From positions 930,001 to 994,000 of the forward strand of contig NZ_CP102251.1 of assembly GCF_025145285.1 (NCBI RefSeq): 64,000 nt of DNA, read 5' to 3'. The translations under genes were made by a program, and so were the position numbers. Source of the DNA: Alistipes onderdonkii. GTDB taxonomy: Bacteria; Bacteroidota; Bacteroidia; Bacteroidales; Rikenellaceae. The stretch's first letter is position 1, and the number at the start of each line of letters is the position of its first letter. Of this stretch, positions 47,867 to 56,064 are shown piece by piece. Under the pieces are notes generated by a model. That model ran no database searches. It was not told where the DNA came from and saw only the letters and a program-made list of their open reading frames with translations.

Positions 47867-48745
47867 ATGAAAATAGGACTGATAGACGTAGACGGCCACC
47901 ACTTCCCGAACCTCGCGCTGATGAAGTTGTCCGCATGACACAAAGTCCACGGCGACAGCGTGGAGTTCGCCGACCCCATGTTCGGGCAGTATGACCGGGT
48001 GTATATGGCAAAGGTGTTTACGTTCACTCCCGACTATCCCCACGTTTTCCCCTGCGAAGTCGTGAAAGGCGGAACCGGGTATCGGGATTATGCGCGGGTC
48101 CTGCCCGAAGAAGTGGAACACTCCTGCCCCGATTACGGGTTGTATGATTATCCTGCGGCAGTAGGTTTCCTGACCCGCGGATGCGTGAACCGCTGCCCGT
48201 GGTGCGTAGTCCCCCGTAAAGAGGGGGCAATCCGGGCAAATGCCGACATTGAGGAATTTTTAGGCGGACGCCGCAACGCCGTACTGCTCGACAACAACGT
48301 ACTTGCGTCCGGGTGGGGACTGGAGCAGATCGAGAAGATCATCCGGTTAGGGGTGCGGGTGGACTTCAACCAGGGTCTTGATGCCCGGCAAATCGCCCGG
48401 AATACCGAAATCGCAGAACTGCTCTCCCGCGTGAAGTGGTCGAAGTATATTCGCATGGCATATGACAGCTCCGCCGTCCGGGACAACGTTCACAGGGCAA
48501 TAGAAAGGCTGAAAAAATGCGGCGTGAAGCCCGCAAAGATGTTTTTCTATGTCCTCGTTCGGGACGTGGATGACGCGCTGGGCCGCATCGAAGAACTGCG
48601 TGCGCTGGGATGCCAGCCCTTTGCACAGCCTTACCGCGACTTTGAGAGCAAGATACACCCCACACCCGAACAGCGGCGACTGGCCCGCTGGTGCAACCAC
48701 AAAGCGATATTTCACACCGTGGATTTCAAAAACTACAAAAAATAA
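47867..48745 (+). CDS. Radical SAM protein, read through one in-frame TGA
   Basis: A 292-codon radical SAM protein. The [4Fe-4S] motif is CVNRCPWC, with a partial TIM barrel after it. An in-frame TGA at 47936-47938 (codon 24) lies in LALMKLSA-TGA-HKVHGDSVEF. Radical SAM proteins of this family begin MKIGLIDVDGH-FPNLALMK-SAWH/SAYHK, so an aromatic residue is expected exactly at the TGA. Starting at an internal ATG (47960) would remove the first B12-like or N-terminal segment. It begins 3 bases after the fimbrial gene. The substrate is unknown. Confidence 0.85.
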
Positions 48746-48749
48746 GATT

Positions 48750-48914
48750 ATGAAAAGAAAAACATTCGTAAGCATCTTGATCGTACTGCTGACCCTGCTC
48801 GGCCTGACCCGCTGCAAGCTGGCAGAGGTCGAAAATATCGACGTAATACCGTGTCCCGACGTTGTAATCGACACGGTAATCATTCCCGGCTGGGACGACC
48901 AGCCCGACAACTAA
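48750..48914 (+). CDS. Small putative lipoprotein
   Basis: A 54-residue protein with a hydrophobic N-terminus (VSILIVLLTLLGLTRC) and a short acidic tail ending DDQPDN. The Cys after TR fits a lipobox only loosely. It starts 4 bases after the radical SAM gene, so it may be its partner or substrate. The function is unknown. Confidence 0.6.
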   Translation: MKRKTFVSILIVLLTLLGLTRCKLAEVENIDVIPCPDVVIDTVIIPGWDDQPDN

Positions 48915-48926
48915 ATCGAACGCCTT

Positions 48927-49220
48927 ATGTCTATTGATGAATTATTGCGGAATACCAACGGCATAAGCGTAACAGTGAGCCTGGATGACCTGCGGCAGCT
49001 ATTCTCCGAAATAGCCCGCAATACAGCGCCGATAACTGCACTGGAAGAAAGCCCTCGAACATTGACACGTAAAGAAACGCTGCAAAGGCTCGGTATAGAT
49101 TCCTCGACCTTATGAAACTGGGAACGGGCAGGATATATCAAATCTATGCCTTTCGGCGGCAGGAAACGCTATCTGGAGGAAGATGTCGAAAATATCAGAA
49201 CAGGGAAAAATGAGAGGTAG
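48927..49220 (+). CDS. MerR-like helix-turn-helix protein, read through one in-frame TGA (probable excisionase)
   Basis: A 97-codon protein with a C-terminal winged HTH (RKETLQRLGIDSSTL, then NWERAGYI). The TGA at 49113-49115 (codon 63) lies in STL-TGA-NWERAGYIKS. In this family the recognition helix reads STL-W/Y-x-WE, so Trp fits precisely. Termination at TGA would remove the second half of the DNA-binding domain and inactivate it. It faces the integrase gene and ends 19 bases from its stop, a usual place for a recombination directionality factor. Confidence 0.85.
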
Positions 49221-49241
49221 GCTTTCACCTACCTCTTTTTT
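49213..49241. terminator. Shared terminator between HTH and integrase genes
   Basis: AGAGGTAGG (49213-49221) pairs with CCTACCTCT (49228-49236) around a 6-base loop, with T-runs following on the plus strand. Position between convergent genes suits a bidirectional terminator. Confidence 0.8.
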
Positions 49242-50649
49242 ACTCCAACATATTTACCAATTCTTTTTTCATATCCTCGTCAATATCCCGATAGCGGGCA
49301 AACGCCTTGCTACCCTCTTTATGACCGCTCAATGCTCCTACCAAATTAGGATCCTTAACATTTTTATAGATATTACCGATAAATGTCCTACGAGCCATGT
49401 GCGACGATGCAATTTCATAAATCGGTCGCTGTTCCTCTTGACGGGTCTGTTGATTAATCACAGTAACAGTCCGAGTAATGCCGGCGCGCAAAAAAACTTT
49501 TTTAATATATACATTATAAGTTTGTTGCGCGACAAACGGCATAATTGTTTTACGCTCCAGATTCCGATAACGGTTTATTATTTCCAATGCCGTTTCCGTC
49601 AAAGGAACCCTTATCGTATTTACGCGATCATTCCGGGTTTTGGACGGGATATATTCGATAGCATTTCCTATAAGATTATCATACGTCATATTATAATAAT
49701 CTCCTACCCTACAACCGATCAGACATTGAAGAACAAAAACATTTTTTTGCTGTTCCAATACCGGATCATCAGACATATCAGTTTCATGTATCTTTTTTCG
49801 TTCAGCAACCGAAATATAGATCGGTTTCCCATAAACACTTTCGTTGATCCGATACTCCTTAAAAGGATTCTTTTGCGCATATCCCTCTTCAATAGCCCAA
49901 ATCATAAATGATCGAAACCTTGTCATAATATCTGTAACCGTATTCTGACCGCGTACAACAGGCATCCCTTTCGGTCGCGGGTTTCCGGTCGCATCCAAAT
50001 AAGGCTTGACCTTTCTTACCGATTTTTTCGGAACTTTCAACGAATAAGGTACAGCTTCATATATTTGCGGATATTGCAGAAAAAATTCCCTCTCATGGAA
50101 TAAAAAATGTTCTATTTCGGATAAATCCTCATGGGTAAGTTTCGCAATATCCAGTTTGTAGCGCCGATTCCCAAGCTGTTTATACATTTCAAACCGCTGC
50201 AAACAGCGACGCAAAACGCTTAAATGCTTTATACGCGCCTCTGAAAATTTACGCTTCTTTATATATCCGTCAAATAAAGAAAAGAAATTATCCGCAGGTG
50301 TTTTCTCGGATTTATTCTTCGGCTCTTTGGACTTTTTATAGAATCGAGCAACAATTTTTTCCGCCCAAATCTTATCAATAATGTTTTTATCATCCGCATT
50401 TAATATAGCTTCTTCGACATATAAGGTTAATTGACGCAACAATTCTTTTTTATTCAGTAACGCAGTTTGTTCTTCACCCGGAATAGTCGGAATCGTAATA
50501 TTATTTTTCTTACCCCAGCGTTTTTCATCGACCCATATATTTGACTTAATACGCACAAAGTAACCCATCCGAACATACATCCGAATTATAATTTGCGCCT
50601 CACCCAAATTGTTTTTAGACTTTGCTAAACTATATGTCGTCTTTGCCAT
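49240..50649 (-). CDS. int: Tyrosine recombinase / integrase
   Basis: A 469-residue site-specific recombinase. Catalytic residues: Arg in QCLIGCRVGDYY, His and Arg in SSHMARRTFIGNI, His in LSGHKEGSK and Tyr in FARYRDID. The first 240 residues hold an Arm-binding and a SAM-like core domain. It lies at the right end of the element and is transcribed toward the cargo. No TGA is found within it. Confidence 0.94.
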   Translation of the reverse strand: MAKTTYSLAKSKNNLGEAQIIIRMYVRMGYFVRIKSNIWVDEKRWGKKNNITIPTIPGEEQTALLNKKELLRQLTLYVEEAILNADDKNIIDKIWAEKIVARFYKKSKEPKNKSEKTPADNFFSLFDGYIKKRKFSEARIKHLSVLRRCLQRFEMYKQLGNRRYKLDIAKLTHEDLSEIEHFLFHEREFFLQYPQIYEAVPYSLKVPKKSVRKVKPYLDATGNPRPKGMPVVRGQNTVTDIMTRFRSFMIWAIEEGYAQKNPFKEYRINESVYGKPIYISVAERKKIHETDMSDDPVLEQQKNVFVLQCLIGCRVGDYYNMTYDNLIGNAIEYIPSKTRNDRVNTIRVPLTETALEIINRYRNLERKTIMPFVAQQTYNVYIKKVFLRAGITRTVTVINQQTRQEEQRPIYEIASSHMARRTFIGNIYKNVKDPNLVGALSGHKEGSKAFARYRDIDEDMKKELVNMLE

Positions 50650-50815
50650 AAAAAAGGTATTTTCTTATCTCAAAGATATATAAAATACTGATATTCACCA
50701 ATAAAATTTGACACTATTTTGACACTAACCCACAAAAACAATCAAAAACACAATCAATAAAAAACAATCTAAATGCAAACTATATCATTGTATTTCAATA
50801 TATTATAAATCATTT

Positions 50816-50825
50816 GTATTTTTGC
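50816..50825 (+). other. GTATTTTTGC near the right end
   Basis: This decamer matches the CTnDOT-type attachment core GTAnnTTTGC. It is also close to a -7 promoter box, so chance is possible. No second copy was found at the left. Confidence 0.35.
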
Positions 50826-50850
50826 CCATTTGAAAGAAATTGCATTTTGT

Positions 50851-50868
50851 GATTCCTGTCCTGGGCAC
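50851..50868 (+). other. Candidate right attachment site: 3' end of a tRNA-Leu-like gene
   Basis: GATTCCTGTCCTGGGCAC has the form of the T-arm, acceptor stem and discriminator of a tRNA-Leu (acceptor CCTGGGC-A). The 5' part of a tRNA is absent upstream. A strong terminator follows directly. This is what is left at one end when an integrase uses a tRNA 3' end. The complete tRNA should stand at the other end of the element. Confidence 0.5.
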
Positions 50869-50875
50869 TTGGTTA

Positions 50876-50908
50876 AGCCTCGTAATCTTTGATTACGGGG
50901 CTTTTTTA
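50876..50908 (+). terminator. Rho-independent terminator
   Basis: AGCCTCGTAATC pairs with GATTACGGGGCT around a TTT loop, followed by a T-tract. It is the expected terminator of a gene truncated or displaced by the element, probably a tRNA. Confidence 0.85.
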
Positions 50909-51031
50909 GTTTTCAGTATAACCGTCCTCCACACCCATGCAAGGGCACTGCCCGGGATCGGACACGGGACAAAACAGCGATTCCGCACCGAACGCCCCCG
51001 CAGCCCGCAATGCATGCCCGACCGGTCGAAG
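50909..51031. other. Chromosomal spacer to the NVEALA cluster
   Basis: No gene is supported here. It is the 3' flank of the minus-strand DUF1573 gene. Confidence 0.4.
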
Positions 51032-51538
51032 CTATTCCTCGCCCACCCCCTCAATCGCGATCTCGAAAGGCGAAGCGGCGCCCGCATGGTAGATAAACAA
51101 CTTCCGGAAGAACACTCCATCCCGTTCGGCTTCATAGGTCACTTCGATCCGCGACCGCCGGCCGGGCAGCAGGGGCGCCTTGTCCCAGACAGCCGAAGTG
51201 CATTCGCAGGTGGTCATTACTTTGGTGATTAAGACAGGGCACGAACTGACGTTGGTGAAGCGGAATACGATTTTTTTCTTATGTCCCACCCTTATCCGCC
51301 CCAGGTTTGCAACCCGGGATTCGAACCGGAAAAGCGTATCGCTGCCGGCAAGGCCGGCGTGTTCCCGATCTGTACCGATCAGTGCCGGAGTGGGTAGCAG
51401 CCCGTCGGCCGCCCCCTCTCCGCCATTTGCCACGAAGCACATGATTCCCGCGGCCACGACCATAACCACAACCACGACCACGGCTACGGACATCGGCACC
51501 GCGACCGCACTGAATACCTGACTATTTTTTTTATCCAT
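51032..51538 (-). CDS. DUF1573-containing membrane-anchored protein
   Basis: A 168-residue protein with an N-terminal membrane helix (AVPMSVAVVVVVVMVVAAGI) and one DUF1573 beta-sandwich (NLGRIRVGHKKKIVFRFTN, VMTTCECTSAVW). DUF1573 proteins are periplasmic, and the TTCECT Cys pair is typical. It is the last gene of the minus-strand NVEALA cluster and the DUF1573 counterpart of the fused protein at 56401. Confidence 0.82.
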   Translation of the reverse strand: MDKKNSQVFSAVAVPMSVAVVVVVVMVVAAGIMCFVANGGEGAADGLLPTPALIGTDREHAGLAGSDTLFRFESRVANLGRIRVGHKKKIVFRFTNVSSCPVLITKVMTTCECTSAVWDKAPLLPGRRSRIEVTYEAERDGVFFRKLFIYHAGAASPFEIAIEGVGEE

Positions 51539-51607
51539 CTTCGACAGAGCCCCATATTATTGATGAACGAAACCACAGGACAGCTTCAATATCGGGTCAT
51601 AGAGAAG

Positions 51608-52213
51608 CTACAATTTTTCCAGCAGCGCCCGAAGGAAATTTTCAGTTTGCTGCGATGTTTCTTTAAATGCGGTAAAGAAACCCTCGCATCTCATATCTTG
51701 TGTAAGGATAAAGAAATAGGGATTGTTGACATCTTCTATCGGAATTCCGAGTCGGTCAACGCTATACAGCCCGCAGGAGACTTCATACGTGTTCCTGAGT
51801 ATCCTCAAGTCCCTTGCATTGTGATAATCGCACAGTATGATCAGCCCCATTTGGGCACGGTCATCGAGGATCGATTTCAACAGCTTGAAGTGCATCGCAA
51901 TACAGGGCAGGCAATTCATTCTGCTGAAACGATAGACCAGCGTTCTGCCATGCGCGGACACGACCTCCGACAAAGGTGACTTATTGCCCTCCGCGTCAGT
52001 CAGCACCGTCGTGGGGGAAAGGCAAAACCCTTCCGAGGAGAGCTCATAGGGCCTGCAAAAAGCCATATTCTCGAATGCGGTCTGAATTACCGCCATTCTG
52101 TTCAACTGCTTCGAATAGGCGATATATGTTTTTGCCATGACACAGGCCGTGAACCCGAAAAGGAGCACCAAACCCGCTGAAAGCAGGAGGACATGCGGCT
52201 TCTGTTTGGGCAT
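51608..52213 (-). CDS. Thioredoxin-like membrane-anchored protein
   Basis: A 201-residue protein with one N-terminal helix (VLLLSAGLVLLFGFTACVMA) and a thioredoxin-like domain whose active site appears as SRMNCLPCIAMHF (C-x-x-C). It lies 2 bases after the propeller gene's stop and is co-transcribed. In the second cluster the same kind of domain is fused to DUF1573. Probable periplasmic redox or peptide-maturation role (inference). Confidence 0.75.
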   Translation of the reverse strand: MPKQKPHVLLLSAGLVLLFGFTACVMAKTYIAYSKQLNRMAVIQTAFENMAFCRPYELSSEGFCLSPTTVLTDAEGNKSPLSEVVSAHGRTLVYRFSRMNCLPCIAMHFKLLKSILDDRAQMGLIILCDYHNARDLRILRNTYEVSCGLYSVDRLGIPIEDVNNPYFFILTQDMRCEGFFTAFKETSQQTENFLRALLEKL

Positions 52214-52215
52214 GG

Positions 52216-53385
52216 CTATTCCTCCTGTTTTATGTCGAATACGAACAATACCGGGTTATCGTTCTCGGACAGTTTATCCAGCAATCCGTACAACTCTTTT
52301 TCAAACCCGGTTTTCGGTGTTCTGTCCGATATGTTTTTATATCCGTGTGCGAAAGTATTTGCGTTAATCCAATATATTACCTCGTTGCCGATTACACGTT
52401 TTACGCTGAAAAAGAATTTATCCGAAAAATTACTATCGGTAGCAAATTCATAGATCGACATTTTATCGTCCTCCTTGTCATATAAGAAATAATAATCCTT
52501 TTCACCCGTAAAAGTCACCTCCGCAAAAATATACCGTTCCGATTGCTGAATCCGGTTTATCCCCAATACGGCATTTCGCCCCCGGTTATCCTCGAAAACT
52601 TTTTCGGGTCGCCCCGAAGTGTATTTGGCTTTGGGGTCTTTGAACTCCATACGGTATTGCACACAGACACTGTCTTTGGAAACCTTATAGATATGATCGT
52701 CTCCCGAATAAATCATCAGGGCTTCGTTTCCTGCTATTCCGTATTGGGGGCCGTTTATTCCCAGAACATCGGGATCTTTTTTAAAAGGCAGATATTTGGA
52801 ATAGCCATCCCCATCCCGAGCGTTCGAAAAAAGCCGGTATTTACCAATCGCAGAATTACTCCAATCGTTCATATAATAAATAATATCCCCAATGGCAAAT
52901 AATTCTGTACACCTGAGACGTTTGAATAAATCATAGTCGTCCGAAACAGGTTGTAAGGTCAGACGATCATAGAACACCTGTTTTCCTGCAAAATGGTCTA
53001 TTACAATAATATTACGATCTGTAACCGTCATATAGGAAAGATTGGTATACTCACCCGGGCCGCGCCCGTGCTTATGGATTTTTCCGGCATAACTCCCGTC
53101 CGGATTGAAAACATAGACCGACTGCGACATATGATCCATGATATAAAACTTTCCGTCCACGATTTCCAATCTATCGATATTGGATATTAAGCACTCGTCA
53201 TTCGTCGCAAGGGGAATGACCCGGAAGGTGGTATCGAGTATTTTGTTGAAATCGGAGTTCGTCACACTTTCCTCCGAATTGAAAACAATACTTTTCACAT
53301 TGCCTGCCACTTCCGCATTATTCGAGGAACAAGCTGTTGCGAAGAAACTGATTATACAAATAATATGTAACGTGATTTTTTTCAT
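52216..53385 (-). CDS. 6-bladed beta-propeller lipoprotein
   Basis: A lipoprotein of 389 residues from the ATG at 53385 (MKKITLHIICIISFFATAC). The body is the 6-bladed beta-propeller family frequent beside NVEALA genes in Bacteroidales: FNPDGSYAGKIHKHGRGPGE is the hallmark. An in-frame upstream extension to 53502 overlaps the NVEALA gene and is rejected. Probable surface or periplasmic partner of the NVEALA peptide. Confidence 0.85.
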   Translation of the reverse strand: MKKITLHIICIISFFATACSSNNAEVAGNVKSIVFNSEESVTNSDFNKILDTTFRVIPLATNDECLISNIDRLEIVDGKFYIMDHMSQSVYVFNPDGSYAGKIHKHGRGPGEYTNLSYMTVTDRNIIVIDHFAGKQVFYDRLTLQPVSDDYDLFKRLRCTELFAIGDIIYYMNDWSNSAIGKYRLFSNARDGDGYSKYLPFKKDPDVLGINGPQYGIAGNEALMIYSGDDHIYKVSKDSVCVQYRMEFKDPKAKYTSGRPEKVFEDNRGRNAVLGINRIQQSERYIFAEVTFTGEKDYYFLYDKEDDKMSIYEFATDSNFSDKFFFSVKRVIGNEVIYWINANTFAHGYKNISDRTPKTGFEKELYGLLDKLSENDNPVLFVFDIKQEE

Positions 53386-53409
53386 AATTTTAATTATTAT
53401 CGTTTTTTT

Positions 53410-53437
53410 CTTTGCACACTCTGATGAGTGTGCAAAG
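53410..53437. other. 12-bp hairpin between NVEALA gene and propeller gene
   Basis: CTTTGCACACTC and GAGTGTGCAAAG pair perfectly around a 4-base loop. It stands between the NVEALA stop and the propeller start. There is no U-tract on the minus strand, so it is better read as an attenuator or mRNA stabilising stem. Confidence 0.75.
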
Positions 53438-53447
53438 ATTTTATTTT

Positions 53448-53831
53448 TTAATTTGTAGTCTGGCATGAATACGCAGTACACCCGGAACCGCCTTTGTCGC
53501 ATATTTCCATAATTCCTTCCACTTTAACAGACGTATACCCCAACGTTCCGGTCTGCTTTTCGCTTGAAAAAGATATCTCTCCATTTAAGCTCACATTGCG
53601 AAACAGAATACAGGTCTTAGGTTTTCCCTGTAAATGTTCATAATAGAATTTTGAGCCATCACCTTTGTTATTACTTCCTTCATTGTTACTTGTCTCCTCA
53701 TTTTCATTATTCGTCAAAGCTTCGATATTGACAGACAGCAGTGCCTGGGTAGTTTTATTGTAAGTGATAAAACCCAGCACCAAGGCGAAAGTCAGAAATG
53801 CAGCACAGAGTATAAAAATAAATTTTTTCAT
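53448..53831 (-). CDS. NVEALA-family secreted small protein
   Basis: A 127-residue precursor with an N-terminal hydrophobic segment (FILCAAFLTFALVLGFITY), the NVEALA-type motif (SVNIEALTNNENEE), an Asn/Glu-rich spacer and a Cys-rich C-terminus (MEICDKGGSGCTAYSCQ). NVEALA proteins are exported small proteins of Bacteroidales whose function is not settled. First gene of the minus-strand cluster. Confidence 0.85.
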   Translation of the reverse strand: MKKFIFILCAAFLTFALVLGFITYNKTTQALLSVNIEALTNNENEETSNNEGSNNKGDGSKFYYEHLQGKPKTCILFRNVSLNGEISFSSEKQTGTLGYTSVKVEGIMEICDKGGSGCTAYSCQTTN

Positions 53832-54111
53832 GTTTTTGTTTTTTAAATTCTCGATTGATACCTGCGATCCGGCAACGCTCCGTCGGCGTTATTTCCGAAT
53901 CCAGTTTGTCGCCCGTCAGGCCGGGCCAGCCTACTAAACAGTGGGAAGGCAATAGTCTTCGGTCTATATCCGTTATCTTACATAAATAAACAGCACCTCC
54001 TTTCTTTTTGAAGGGAGCCCGGGGCGGAGATCGCTGCGCATGAATTTGCACGATTCGGCAGCGACCCCGCCCTTTTCGTTCCCTGAATCTCAGTTTGCCG
54101 GCACGGCACGG
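53832..54111. other. Spacer upstream of the minus-strand NVEALA gene
   Basis: 280 bases without a supported gene, expected to hold the promoter of the NVEALA cluster. Confidence 0.4.
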
Positions 54112-56064
54112 CTACCACCATATTTGTTCGTCGTTCTCGTACGTAAAAATACGTTCCTCCTTGCCCTTGGTATGGTTCCTCAAAAGCAACAGGGCATTCC
54201 CGGGGACATTGTCGTAGTGTAAAACATGCGTCCGATCCCCGATGCGCCTGCCGAGGGATACGAACCGGCCATCGCGGCAATAGAACAACTCGTAAAGCTC
54301 GTCCGCCTGTATGAAATTATCGTCATTGCGCGGCAGGAACATCACGCTACCCAGGGTCTGAGGCCGGTCGAAAGCCATGCCGCCCCAGCAGCGGGATTCC
54401 TGCGGGGCATTGAAATAGGTGAGCGGATCCCCGTCGAATAATTTGTATTTGTCGTCGCCCGAATTCCCGTAGCTGCCTTCGGTTCCGATTATCTCCCCGA
54501 CGAGCTTTTCCCCCGACGGGGCATAGAACCCGACCTCGGCCATATTCACGAATGCACCGCTCGGGGAGAGATAACGTATATACCGGAAGGTTATGCTGTC
54601 CCCCAGTTGCGCGTAATACGGCCTGGCTTCCGGCACCTCGGGCGTAACGTAGACAGTCCGGGCATCCCGGAAATCGGGACTGTCCGCAACCTGGAACCGG
54701 CCGTTTTTCACCCGGTTGAGGATAAACTCCAGCTCAAAGAAAACCGGGTATTTCCGCTTCAGTGTGACGGAAACCTCGGCCCCGTCGGGTTTACGCACCG
54801 CCACCCCGCCCTCTTTCGAGACCGTAAACGGATCCGTTGCCGGAAGAAGGAGCCCCCGGTCATAATACATGACCATATAGGCGCAGCCCTTTTCGACATG
54901 ATCGAACGCCACCCGCCCGCGCTTTATCCGGCTCCAGGCGACAGGCACCCAGTTCCGGTTGTCGAAAACGACCAGGTAGGCGAATTTCTTTTTGGCCGCG
55001 ATCGGGATCGTCAGTTTCATGGCAAGGTCGATGCCGTCGAAATACGATTCCGAAACGTCCTTTATGAAGGGGGATCGGAAGGCCGGCGGAATTCCCTCCG
55101 CCAGGGCTCCCCTTTGGTTGGGCAGGCTCTGGGGCTGGAAACTGAACATCTTGCGGTAAACCTTCCCGACACGCTCCTGCGGCCGGGATTCGAAATGCTT
55201 GCCGAATTCCGGGTCGCTCATCCCGAAAGAGTAGAGCACGCTATCGACCCGCAGCGAATTCCAGCTGTGCGACTGGCTCCGGTTGGCCCACTGGATAATG
55301 TAGTCGTAATTTACAGGCAGCCCGACGCTCCTCAGCGCATACCACATCAGGCTCGTGATCTCGGGGCATGCACCGCCTGCCGCCCGCAGGTAATCCGACG
55401 GCCTCAATGCCATCCTCATGACCGATTCGTCGATGACCTCGTAATCCATTCTGCGCAGGCTGTCCTGGATCGTCCTGGCCGCAATGTAACGATCCGCCCC
55501 AGCCTGCTGCAGGGGGCGGATTATTTCAGCGAGGAAATCCCTGTAATGAGGCATCCAGTCCTCCGCCAGTTCGTTCTCGATCCGGTAAGGCAGGACATAT
55601 TCACAGAAATCGCCGAACGACAGCCCCTTTGTCCACGGGTAGTCCAGCGTCGCAAAAGCATTGTCGATATGCCGGATCAAAAAATCGCGGCTGAGTTCTG
55701 AAAGGTCGAATGCCGGATGTACGTTCGTAAAATCGGGATTATAATTCTTCGCCCTGCCCCTCAGCACCTGCCTGGGGATATCCTTATCACAGAAAAGGGA
55801 ATCATAATCGCATTTGAAATCCTCCAGTCCCTTTCCCGCATAGCCGTAATGGAGCGGAAGGTTCTCGATCAGGAACCGGGCCGCCCGGTATTTCAGCGAA
55901 TCGGCCTTGTCCGTGCTGTAATGTTGCAGAACCGCTTCCAGTTCCGGACGGTTTTCGCCCGCAAGTTCCAAAGCCGCCTCCAGCCGGGATTCACAACCGG
56001 CGCATATCCATGCCAAACCGAACGATAAGATCAGCCTGACGGCAGTACGGTCAAAATTTTTCAT
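54112..56064 (-). CDS. Transglutaminase-like lipoprotein with C-terminal discoidin-like region
   Basis: A 650-residue lipoprotein (LAWICAGCESRL). The middle has a transglutaminase-like core with the Cys of GGACPEITSLMWYALRSVG and the His of RSQSHSWNSLRV. The C-terminal third looks like an F5/8-type (discoidin) beta-sandwich (SPSGAFVNMAEVGFYAPSG). Found beside NVEALA clusters; it may cross-link or trim peptides, but no substrate is known. Confidence 0.78.
   Translation of the reverse strand: MKNFDRTAVRLILSFGLAWICAGCESRLEAALELAGENRPELEAVLQHYSTDKADSLKYRAARFLIENLPLHYGYAGKGLEDFKCDYDSLFCDKDIPRQVLRGRAKNYNPDFTNVHPAFDLSELSRDFLIRHIDNAFATLDYPWTKGLSFGDFCEYVLPYRIENELAEDWMPHYRDFLAEIIRPLQQAGADRYIAARTIQDSLRRMDYEVIDESVMRMALRPSDYLRAAGGACPEITSLMWYALRSVGLPVNYDYIIQWANRSQSHSWNSLRVDSVLYSFGMSDPEFGKHFESRPQERVGKVYRKMFSFQPQSLPNQRGALAEGIPPAFRSPFIKDVSESYFDGIDLAMKLTIPIAAKKKFAYLVVFDNRNWVPVAWSRIKRGRVAFDHVEKGCAYMVMYYDRGLLLPATDPFTVSKEGGVAVRKPDGAEVSVTLKRKYPVFFELEFILNRVKNGRFQVADSPDFRDARTVYVTPEVPEARPYYAQLGDSITFRYIRYLSPSGAFVNMAEVGFYAPSGEKLVGEIIGTEGSYGNSGDDKYKLFDGDPLTYFNAPQESRCWGGMAFDRPQTLGSVMFLPRNDDNFIQADELYELFYCRDGRFVSLGRRIGDRTHVLHYDNVPGNALLLLRNHTKGKEERIFTYENDEQIWW

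Noticed and set aside
14492..49115. Selenocysteine at the in-frame TGA codons
   Set aside because: The sites lie in membrane helices, linkers and HTH domains where Trp fits and Cys/Sec is not expected. No SECIS-like stem was seen immediately after the codons.
14228..49220. Random decay of the element into pseudogenes
   Set aside because: All ten stops are TGA, with no TAA, TAG or frameshift inside element genes, and every broken frame continues with intact family sequence. Decay would give a mix.
51309..51335. tRNA T-arm-like sequence GATTCGAACC
   Set aside because: It lies inside the DUF1573 coding sequence and no cloverleaf can be built around it.
53386..53502. N-terminal extension of the propeller lipoprotein
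   Set aside because: It runs into the NVEALA gene; the ATG at 53385 starts a proper lipoprotein signal.
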